Part shown: piece by piece, positions 1-6,421 of the stretch | How the letters are laid out: the number at the start of each line of letters is the position of its first letter | Numbering within the stretch: position 1 is the first letter of the stretch | Source of the DNA: Clostridia bacterium | GTDB taxonomy: Bacteria > Bacillota > Clostridia > Oscillospirales > CAG-272 | NCBI GenBank assembly: GCA_017466375.1 | Contig: JAFTUH010000005.1 | Location: 1 to 38,766 of the forward strand | Length of the DNA stretch: 38,766 nt | Reading direction: 5' to 3' | The notes under the pieces: generated by a model | The model's database searches: none | Told to the model about the DNA's origin: nothing | Seen by the model: the letters and a program-made list of their open reading frames with translations, nothing else | Made by a program: the position numbers and the translations under genes

Positions 1-249
1 ATCATTGACTGCATCCGCACCACCCTGGAGGCTACCCCGCCGGAGCTTGCCTCCGACATTTACGACAACGGCATCATGCTTGCAGGCGGCGGCGCGCTTC
101 TCTCCGGTCTTGACATGCTCATCAGCCGCGTGACCGGTATCCGCACCACGATTGCCAAATCTCCCCTAGACTGCGTTGCCGTCGGTATCGGACACGTGAT
201 CGAAAGCGTGAGCGAGTTGTCCGGCATCGTGACGTTCCGCAGCAGATAA
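1..249 (+). CDS. mreB: Rod shape-determining protein MreB, C-terminal end (5' partial)
   Basis: The window opens in frame inside this gene; 82 codons and the TAA stop are visible. The translation has the MreB/actin-fold C-terminus: a TPPELASDI stretch, the nucleotide-binding LAGGGALLSGLD loop, and PLDCVAVGIGHVIE before the end. MreB is the cytoplasmic actin homologue that forms membrane-bound filaments and positions the lateral wall synthesis machinery. mreC follows after 28 bases and then mreD and a PBP2 gene, the usual elongasome order, so this is the elongation MreB rather than a lone paralogue. The start and promoter lie outside the window. Confidence 0.95.
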   Translation: MIDCIRTTLEATPPELASDIYDNGIMLAGGGALLSGLDMLISRVTGIRTTIAKSPLDCVAVGIGHVIESVSELSGIVTFRSR

Positions 250-277
250 CAGAAACAATACAGTGAAAGGAGCCTCT

Positions 278-1117
278 ATGCGGGATTTTCTGAAAAACAA
301 ATTTTTCATAGCGATCTCCGTCGCCGCTGTTCTTCTCGTCGCGGTGCCGAGCATTCTGTCCGCCGCCGGGGCTGCCATCCCCTTGAGGAATGCCGTAAAT
401 GTCATTACAACACCGCTGCAGAAATGCTTCGGCTACATCACCAATGCCGTAGACGGATTCGTTTCCTACTATACGAAATTCGACGATCTTGTCTCGGAGA
501 ATGCCGCCCTCAAAAAAGAAAACGCGGCGCTCCGTGACCGTTTATACAACGCCGAAGAAATAGAAAAAACAAACGACTATCTCAGCCGATTCCTTGAAAT
601 GAAACGTGCGCACACCGATTTCACATTTGCCGAGGCAAACGTGATCGGCAGCGGCAGCGGGAATTACATGACCGTATTTACAGTGGACCGCGGCACAGCA
701 CACGGGATACAGCAAGGCATGCCTGTCGTCAGCGACACGGGTGTGATCGGATACGTGGACGAAGTCGGTCTGACGTGGGCGAAAATCCGCACGCTGATCG
801 AATCGTCCTCCTCTATCGGCGGGTATATCGAACGCACCGGCGAGCTCGGTCTGATTGAGGGGAATTTCGATCTGTCTGCCGAGGGGCTTTGTGAGATCAC
901 GTATCTTGCCGCCGATTCCGATATCCGCGTCGGCGACCGCATCCTCACCAGCGGATACGGAAGCGTGTATCCGCGCGATCTCGTCATCGGCACCGTCACG
1001 GAGATCATCCCCGACGACATCAGCCGCACACTGACGGCACGCATCGCCCCTGCCGCTACCCTCGAAGATCTCAGGAAAGTGATGATCATCACCGATTATG
1101 AAACCGTTACCGAATAA
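278..1117 (+). CDS. mreC: Rod shape-determining protein MreC
   Basis: This 279-residue protein has one N-terminal membrane segment (about residues 8-30), a coiled coil rich in Glu, Lys and Leu (about 65-100) and a beta-sheet periplasmic-type domain with the MreC signatures NVIGSGSGN, VDRGTAHGIQQGMPV and GDRILTSGYG. MreC is the extracytoplasmic scaffold that links MreB, MreD and PBP2. The ATG at 278 was chosen because AAAGGAG at 266-272 sits at the right distance; a GTG at 263 is in frame but lies on top of that site. The 3' end overlaps mreD by 20 bases. Length and order match other Firmicutes. Confidence 0.95.
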   Translation: MRDFLKNKFFIAISVAAVLLVAVPSILSAAGAAIPLRNAVNVITTPLQKCFGYITNAVDGFVSYYTKFDDLVSENAALKKENAALRDRLYNAEEIEKTNDYLSRFLEMKRAHTDFTFAEANVIGSGSGNYMTVFTVDRGTAHGIQQGMPVVSDTGVIGYVDEVGLTWAKIRTLIESSSSIGGYIERTGELGLIEGNFDLSAEGLCEITYLAADSDIRVGDRILTSGYGSVYPRDLVIGTVTEIIPDDISRTLTARIAPAATLEDLRKVMIITDYETVTE

Positions 1118-1940
1118 CCGTCCGCCGAAAAAAGGCGGGAGCGTTCCCGGACTGCACGGACTGAATCCGGCGGCAAGGGCGGCAAAAGACGCACGGCGCT
1201 ACACGAAAAGCGGTTCGACCAAGTCGGTACCGCCTCAAAAACGGCAGCCGCCGAGCACGCCTCCGAAGGCGAAGGTGCAAAGCGCCGTGAAGGCGCCGAG
1301 TACGCCGCAGACGCGTCCTGTACGACGCGCACGCCGCCGTCCGCTCACACCGAAGGAGCGCGCGATCCGCTATCTGAAAAAGAAGCTCGCCGCGATCCCG
1401 TACCTGCTTCCCGAGGGCGAAACGCTGATCAAGGCACTGATCTCCGCCGGGCTGATCCTCCTGTTCGTCCTTCTGCAGACGACGGTGTTTGCCCGATTCC
1501 GCCCGTTCGGCGCAATCCCTGATCTGATCCTGCCGCTGATCGTCGCACTCTCCTTGACGGAGGGCGAGAAATGGGGCGCTGTCTGCGGTCTCGCCGCTGC
1601 TTTCGTCATTGAATCGGTTGGGTCCTCCGGCGTCACGCTGCTGCCGATTCTGTACGCTGCTGTCGGCTATCTATGCCCCATCATCACAAGGGAGCACATG
1701 ACCGACTCCGTTCCCGTGCGCGTTCTGCTCACCGCCGTCACAGGTGTCGCACGCGCCGTCTTTACGCTGATCTACCTCGGCATCCACGCCGATCCGTTCC
1801 GCTTCTTCCCTCTGTGCGGATCGATCGTGCTTCCGGAATACGCCGCTACCTTTTTTCTGGCACTGCTGCCGCATCTCGCGGTGTATCTCTGCCTGCATCC
1901 CTTCCACAAATCCCGCGCGGAGCGAACGGAAACGCTCTGA
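1098..1940 (+). CDS. mreD: Rod shape-determining protein MreD with long basic N-terminal extension
   Basis: The C-terminal part (about residues 108-270) is a typical MreD: several hydrophobic helices with ARFRPFGAIPDLILPLIVALSL-type sequence and a YLCPIITREHMTD loop. It is an integral membrane elongasome subunit that partners MreC. The protein is 280 residues, against about 165-175 for most MreD. The extra ~105 residues are low complexity, rich in Pro, Lys, Arg and Ser, and predicted cytoplasmic. No alternative in-frame start is evident just before the first membrane helix. The ATG at 1098 lies inside the 3' end of mreC without a well-spaced ribosome binding site, so translation is probably coupled to mreC. 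The extension looks coding because it stays open with no stop in this frame. Confidence 0.87.
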   Translation: MKPLPNNRPPKKGGSVPGLHGLNPAARAAKDARRYTKSGSTKSVPPQKRQPPSTPPKAKVQSAVKAPSTPQTRPVRRARRRPLTPKERAIRYLKKKLAAIPYLLPEGETLIKALISAGLILLFVLLQTTVFARFRPFGAIPDLILPLIVALSLTEGEKWGAVCGLAAAFVIESVGSSGVTLLPILYAAVGYLCPIITREHMTDSVPVRVLLTAVTGVARAVFTLIYLGIHADPFRFFPLCGSIVLPEYAATFFLALLPHLAVYLCLHPFHKSRAERTETL

Positions 1941-1979
1941 TTACGCACCACCCGATTCAAACGGAGAAAGGAACGCACC

Positions 1980-4070
1980 ATGAACAAAAAACGCGCTTTT
2001 ACGATACGGTACGTCTCTCTCGCCGTGTTTTTCATCCTTGTCTGCCTGATTTATATCGCACGGCTTATCAATATCCAGATCGCCGGGCAGGATTACTACA
2101 CCACCATCACCGGCAGCACGTACTCCTACCGCACGGAAGTCATCCACGCCCAGAGAGGCGAGATCTTCGACCGGGGCGGCGTACCGCTCGTCGTGAACGT
2201 ATACACCTATTCCCTAAGGCTGGATGCCGGCAGTATGCCAAAGCTACAGGCGGATAAAAATGACGTGATCCTCACCGTCCTCCGTGAAGCAAAAGCGGCA
2301 GGCGAGGATGCTTCGTTCACCCTGCCCGACTCCCCGTTCACCGTCCGCACGAATGAATCCGGGGACACGGTTCACTACGAATACAATCCTGCCTATTTTG
2401 AAACCAATATGGGCACGAAATTCTATAAGCTCGTCACGCAGCTCTCCTGTACGGAGGAAAGTCCCGCCGAGGATACCGCCGCCGCACTTCTGAAACGGTA
2501 CGGCATCGCGGATACGGCCAAGGACGGCACGCGGACGTATCACTACTCCGCCGAGGACGCACAGCTGCTGCTCGCCCTCCGTCTCCATATGGAGCTGTCT
2601 GATTTTTCCACGGTAGTGCCGTACACGATTCTCTCCGACGTCTCCCTGCCGTTTCTCTCACGGATCGCGGAATCGGGACTGCGCGGCGTGCTCCCTCACA
2701 CCACCGCCGAGCGGGAATATACCCACCCCGGTTACGCCTCCCACATCCTCGGACGGATGGGAAAAATCACCAAGGACACGAAGGATTACTACCTCGCCCT
2801 CGGCTATCCGCTGGATGCCACAGTCGGCATATCCGGCGCGGAGCAGGCGTTTGAAACGTATCTGCGCGGAGAGGACGGCACGCTCACGATCGTGGAGGAT
2901 GCCTACGGCAATGTCGTCGATCAGTACGTAAGCCGTGAGCCGCGCGCCGGTTCCGACGTGTATCTAACGATCGATATCGCCATGCAGATGAAGGCGGAGG
3001 AAGCACTCGCCGCAAACATCCAGCTCATCGTGGATAACGCAATCGCAAGCGGCAAGGAGCTCTCCGGTGAGGATGCCGACGCAGGCGCACTGACCGCCGT
3101 TGACGTGGATACGGGCGAAATTCTTGCGCTCGCCTCCGCACCGACATACAATCTTGCCACGTACAACGAGGATCGCGTCGCTCTCAATGAAGACACACGC
3201 GCCCCGCTGTTCAATCGCGCACTCAGCGGCACGTACCCGCCAGGCTCGACATTCAAGATCGGTGTTGCCGCCGCGGCTTTGACGGAGGGGATCATCACGC
3301 CGACAACGTACATCCACGCCAAAGGTGTGTACGAATATTACTCCACCTACACGCCGACCTGCTGGATCTACAACATGTACGGCGGCTCGCACGGCTCCAT
3401 CAACATAACGACCGCGATTCAGGAATCGTGTAACTACTTCTTCTACGAGGTCGGCCGCCTTCTGACGATCGAAACGATGAACAAATACAGCAAGGCGCTC
3501 GGTCTGGGTGTTCCGACCGGCATCGAGCTCGGGGAGAAGACAGGCGTTCTTGCCGGACCCGATTACAGAAACGAGCACGGTCTCGGCGCATGGAATCCGG
3601 GTGACACGCTCGCCGCCGCCATCGGACAGGCAGAGAATCTGTTCACGCCCCTCCAGCTGAGCGTGTATATGTCCGCGATCATCAACAGCGGCACGAGAAT
3701 GCAGGCGCATATTCTTTATAAAGTCGAATCGTTCTCCGGCGAGGTTCTGTATCAGGTCGAGCCTACCGTGGCGGACAACACGATCCAGCTTTCGGGCGAG
3801 GTACACGATCTGCTTCTGAACGCGATGCGGCGCGTTACCGAGAACGGATCCGCGGCGCGCGTTTTCAGCTCCTACCCGATCGAGGTGGGCGGCAAGACCG
3901 GTACCGCGCAGGTCAACGAAAACGAGAGCAACAACGCGATCTTCACGGCGTTCGCGCCGTTCAACGATCCGCAGATCGTTGTATCCTGCATCATTGAGCA
4001 CGGTGCCAACGGTACCGACGCCGGTTATGCCGTGCGCGACGTGTTCGATCATTATTTCGGAATTGAATAA
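1980..4070 (+). CDS. mrdA: Penicillin-binding protein 2, elongasome transpeptidase (class B)
   Basis: This 696-residue class B PBP has a single N-terminal membrane anchor (about residues 10-32), a dimerisation domain starting with the AQRGEIFDRGG motif near residue 58, and a transpeptidase domain. The three active-site motifs are intact: SxxK with the acylated serine at S423 (S423-T-F-K426), SxN at S483-C-N485 and KTG at K639-T-G641. It cross-links peptidoglycan during lateral wall growth and is a beta-lactam target. The gene follows mreD after 39 bases with a GAAAGGA site, so it is in the same operon. Position and length favour elongation PBP2 over the division or sporulation paralogues FtsI/SpoVD; no PASTA domain is present. 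No rodA follows, so that partner must be encoded elsewhere. Confidence 0.93.
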   Translation: MNKKRAFTIRYVSLAVFFILVCLIYIARLINIQIAGQDYYTTITGSTYSYRTEVIHAQRGEIFDRGGVPLVVNVYTYSLRLDAGSMPKLQADKNDVILTVLREAKAAGEDASFTLPDSPFTVRTNESGDTVHYEYNPAYFETNMGTKFYKLVTQLSCTEESPAEDTAAALLKRYGIADTAKDGTRTYHYSAEDAQLLLALRLHMELSDFSTVVPYTILSDVSLPFLSRIAESGLRGVLPHTTAEREYTHPGYASHILGRMGKITKDTKDYYLALGYPLDATVGISGAEQAFETYLRGEDGTLTIVEDAYGNVVDQYVSREPRAGSDVYLTIDIAMQMKAEEALAANIQLIVDNAIASGKELSGEDADAGALTAVDVDTGEILALASAPTYNLATYNEDRVALNEDTRAPLFNRALSGTYPPGSTFKIGVAAAALTEGIITPTTYIHAKGVYEYYSTYTPTCWIYNMYGGSHGSINITTAIQESCNYFFYEVGRLLTIETMNKYSKALGLGVPTGIELGEKTGVLAGPDYRNEHGLGAWNPGDTLAAAIGQAENLFTPLQLSVYMSAIINSGTRMQAHILYKVESFSGEVLYQVEPTVADNTIQLSGEVHDLLLNAMRRVTENGSAARVFSSYPIEVGGKTGTAQVNENESNNAIFTAFAPFNDPQIVVSCIIEHGANGTDAGYAVRDVFDHYFGIE

Positions 4071-4073
4071 AAT

Positions 4074-4104
4074 AAAGCCTCACTTCACCGGTGAGGCTTT
4101 TCTT
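4074..4104. terminator. Bidirectional terminator between PBP2 gene and ECF S component gene
   Basis: A perfect 10-base-pair stem, AAAGCCTCAC (4074-4083) with GTGAGGCTTT (4091-4100), carries a 7-base loop and is followed by a T-rich run on the plus strand, with an A-rich run on the other side. It sits between two convergent genes and can serve both. Confidence 0.85.
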
Positions 4105-4658
4105 TATTTCTCATACCGTCTCTCGATCAGCCGTGCCGCCTGCAGTGCTGCAACCAGCGTCGGAATCAAAATGAGATGGATCACGATCCCCGGCAGAGAC
4201 GTGACAAAATACGCCGTCGCCCATACGGAAAACGAATACTCCCCTGCGGCGAAGATCAGTGCCTTGGCCGCGCCGGCTACAACGCGTCCGAACAGCATCG
4301 ACGTAAGGAGACTTATGTACAGATCGGCATACAGATATCCCGTACGGACGAAGCGCATCAATGCGCCTGCGGCAAGTCCGTACACGGCGCACTCGACCAG
4401 CATCGGCGGCAGATACGCCATAGCAGGCATGGACGTAATCACGGATGACAGAAGCGGTCCCGCAATCCCGCAGGCGAGCCCCCAGAAGGGACCGCAGATC
4501 AGTCCGCACAACAGCACGGGGATATGGATCGGCGAGAGGACGCTCCCCGCATTGGGGATGGAATGGAACGCAATCGGCAAAACGACGCACAGCGCCGTAC
4601 ACAGAGCTGCGATGACGATACTGCGCACGCGCAGGCGGGATGTGAGCTTTGTTTTCAT
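4104..4658 (-). CDS. ECF transporter S component (substrate-binding membrane subunit)
   Basis: A 184-residue hydrophobic protein with about six membrane helices. It carries the pattern seen in S components of energy-coupling-factor vitamin transporters of the PF12822 type: a basic N-terminus, then HIPVLLCGLICGPFWG, then GPLLSSVITSMPAM and a long VECAVYGLAAGALM helix. S components bind one vitamin or metabolite in the membrane and are powered by EcfA/EcfA'/EcfT, none of which is encoded here. The substrate cannot be read from the sequence. The ATG at 4658 was preferred to an upstream ATG at 4691 because a GGAGG site lies at 4666-4670. The gene has its own promoter and a structured leader. DUF3842 and a P-loop kinase are just upstream on the same strand. 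Confidence 0.82.
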   Translation of the reverse strand: MKTKLTSRLRVRSIVIAALCTALCVVLPIAFHSIPNAGSVLSPIHIPVLLCGLICGPFWGLACGIAGPLLSSVITSMPAMAYLPPMLVECAVYGLAAGALMRFVRTGYLYADLYISLLTSMLFGRVVAGAAKALIFAAGEYSFSVWATAYFVTSLPGIVIHLILIPTLVAALQAARLIERRYEK

Positions 4659-4820
4659 GGTGAATCCTCCGAAAAAATACTGCGGACGCAAAAGAAAAAC
4701 GCCGCGAAAAGGCGTCCTCCGTTCAACAGGGACGAATCACCTTCGCGGCGATCATTTCGATTGGAAAATGGGTGACTGCAATGCTTTCTTCGGAAAGCGG
4801 CGGCTTCTTCGTGAAGTCTG
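4659..4820 (-). promoter_or_regulatory. Structured 5' leader with terminator, candidate riboswitch or attenuator of the ECF S component gene
   Basis: About 160 nt separate the predicted transcription start from the start codon. Read 5' to 3' on the minus strand it contains a GCTTTC/GAAAGC hairpin with a CGAA loop (4795-4780 region), a CATTT/AAATG stem nested inside a TCACC/GGTGA stem, and then an intrinsic-terminator-like element. In that element CGCCGCGAA (4750-4742) pairs perfectly with TTCGCGGCG (4708-4700), with an inner CGTCC/GGACG stem, followed by TTTTTCTTT (4699-4691). The 5' arm of the terminator lies within the span closed by TCACC/GGTGA, which is the arrangement expected of a switch. 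I could not match it to TPP, FMN, THF, preQ1, cobalamin or T-box consensus sequences by eye. Confidence 0.5.
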
Positions 4821-4825
4821 TACCT

Positions 4826-4854
4826 ATTATACACGCTTTCGCCGCCGATTGCAA
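4826..4854 (-). promoter_or_regulatory. Sigma-A promoter of the ECF S component gene
   Basis: On the minus strand, TTGCAA (4854-4849) is followed by a 17-base spacer and a perfect TATAAT (4831-4826). It lies just after the stop codon of the DUF3842 gene, so the S component gene can be transcribed independently of the upstream genes. Confidence 0.8.
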
Positions 4855-4862
4855 GAGGATTC

Positions 4863-5291
4863 TTACAAAAGCGCGCGGATTTCGTCACATGCGGCATCCA
4901 AAAGTGCAGAAATCCGCAGATCTGACACGCCTGCGACAATATTCCCGCACTGATTTACGGGGATCAAAATCCGCTTCGCCGCGCTCTGTCCGACAGCGAC
5001 AGCCATCGCTGGAGAGATCTCTCCCCAAAGCGCATCCGCAATCACGATACCGATCGGACCGATGATAACGTCCGCACGTCTGGCGGCGACGATCACGGCG
5101 TTCTCCCCCGTCGCGGCATGATCCGCCCCTGCTTTGTGCATCGCGGCGGTGGCGGCACTGTTCGTGCCTACGGCGGTGATCTCCAAAACCGTCCCGTCCC
5201 ACTCCTTGCGCAGGGCGGTGACGATCTGCCTGCCGAGTCCGCCTCCCTGTCCGTCAATCACGACGGCGCGGAGCCTTTTTTTCTCGCTCAT
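4863..5291 (-). CDS. DUF3842 family protein
   Basis: A 142-residue soluble protein of the DUF3842 family (PF12953), of unknown function. It begins with a glycine-rich Rossmann-like turn (VVIDGQGGGLGRQIV) and ends with a VNQCGNIVAGV stretch typical of the family. The ATG at 5291 is preceded by GGAG; longer in-frame extensions upstream run into the preceding gene and lack a ribosome binding site. It starts 13 bases after the stop of the kinase gene, so the two are probably cotranscribed. Members of this family are often seen in Clostridia close to ECF S component genes, as here. The nucleotide-binding-like fold is an inference from the glycine pattern; no catalytic residue can be named. Confidence 0.82.
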   Translation of the reverse strand: MSEKKRLRAVVIDGQGGGLGRQIVTALRKEWDGTVLEITAVGTNSAATAAMHKAGADHAATGENAVIVAARRADVIIGPIGIVIADALWGEISPAMAVAVGQSAAKRILIPVNQCGNIVAGVSDLRISALLDAACDEIRALL

Positions 5292-5304
5292 ATCCGTTCT
5301 CCTC

Positions 5305-6363
5305 TCAGTCCGAATTGGTTGTGTCGATCCCGAAATCCGCACGCTCGCGGACAGAGAAGGCGCGCGCATACGCCGTCTCCATCGGAATCCATTCGTTGAC
5401 AAATCGCGCGTACAGCGCCTCGTTTGCGCACCGATTCTGCAAACGTGCCGCCTGCTCCTCTGCCGTACAGGCAACGTACGCCGTCAGATCATACCGGGCG
5501 CGGAGTGCAGGATGCAGCGCATACGATCCCTCCACCACGGTAAGCGCGCGGACAGGCACCGCGACCGTCTCGCCAAGCGCCATCCGGGAGCAGTCAAAAG
5601 CGCGGTAGGAAAACGGTGCACCCGTTCCGAGGTACGGCGAGACCTCCTCACAAAAGCGCTCGTAATGTATGTTGCCGCCAGCCTCGGCAAGCCGTTCGGG
5701 CGTGCGCAGATCGGGCGGCAGGAAGAAATCGTCCATACGGACAACGGCCGCGCCGTACAGATCGGACAGCAAATCTGCCAGCGTGGATTTGCCGCTGCCG
5801 CACATACCGTCGATGGCGAGCACCGTTCGCTTCCCTGCCGCCATGCGCGTATCGATCGCGAAAAGAAGCGGCAGATACGGCGTGAATGCGGCAGGAATCA
5901 CGCGATACGCAGGCTTGTACGCCGCGCGGTATTCCGCCGAATGGTGCACGGACGGACAGCCTGCCGATCTCCATTCTGCAACAGCCGACTCCCACTCCGC
6001 GGCGGAAAACGGCGTCTCACCGCACTTTGCCGCCTCGCTCACCTCCGCCAAGGATGCCGTCATCCTATCCGCGTCACCCCGGCGGATTGACGCACCGCGC
6101 ACAAACAGGCGGGCGAACGTATCCAGTGACGCGCGCGGAAGCCCGTTCAGATACACCCGTGAAATCCCGCCGCCGATCGGCTCAATGCGCGGGCATTCTG
6201 CCGTTTGCGGCACAGTTTCATATTCCCGCGTGAGATACGATCGCACGTGTGCAAGATCCGGGGCAATATGCTCACCGCCGAACGTACGCTGATAGAGAAG
6301 CTTGATCACATCCGTCGGACGCATCTGCGGATACCGACGGATGTGTTCTTTCAGAATTCGCAT
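5305..6363 (-). CDS. Uridine-kinase-like P-loop kinase with unassigned N-terminal domain
   Basis: A 352-residue protein in two parts. Residues 1 to about 165 form a domain I cannot assign (start ILKEHIRRYPQMRP, with conserved-looking YQRTFGGEHI near 24-33). From about 178 there is a uridine kinase/phosphoribulokinase-type P-loop domain: Walker A G186-MCGSGKST-194, a DDFF substrate-binding motif at 211-214, and an EGSYALHP strand at 278-285. It probably phosphorylates a nucleoside or a nucleoside-like vitamin in the cytoplasm; the substrate is not evident. The ATG at 6363 has a GGAGG site; the frame remains open further upstream but through the SLH gene terminator. It sits in one unit with DUF3842, next to a vitamin-type transporter gene. 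Confidence 0.8.
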   Translation of the reverse strand: MRILKEHIRRYPQMRPTDVIKLLYQRTFGGEHIAPDLAHVRSYLTREYETVPQTAECPRIEPIGGGISRVYLNGLPRASLDTFARLFVRGASIRRGDADRMTASLAEVSEAAKCGETPFSAAEWESAVAEWRSAGCPSVHHSAEYRAAYKPAYRVIPAAFTPYLPLLFAIDTRMAAGKRTVLAIDGMCGSGKSTLADLLSDLYGAAVVRMDDFFLPPDLRTPERLAEAGGNIHYERFCEEVSPYLGTGAPFSYRAFDCSRMALGETVAVPVRALTVVEGSYALHPALRARYDLTAYVACTAEEQAARLQNRCANEALYARFVNEWIPMETAYARAFSVRERADFGIDTTNSD

Positions 6364-6382
6364 AAATCCTCCGTACAGAAAG

Positions 6383-6408
6383 AAACGGCATGATCGCTCA
6401 TGCCGTTT
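6383..6408 (-). terminator. Intrinsic terminator downstream of the SLH protein gene
   Basis: A perfect 10-base-pair stem, AAACGGCATG (6383-6392) with CATGCCGTTT (6399-6408) around a 6-base loop. On the minus strand it is followed by TTTCTTTCTG. It lies 13 bases after the SLH gene stop and 19 bases before the kinase start, so the kinase gene either relies on readthrough or on a promoter not recognised. Confidence 0.8.
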
Positions 6409-6421
6409 CGGTATCAGATAC

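Noticed and set aside
4659-4820. T-box or THF riboswitch identity for the ECF S component leader
   Set aside because: The T-box GGGTGGNACCGCG motif and the THF riboswitch consensus are not found; only short chance resemblances such as GTGATTC exist.
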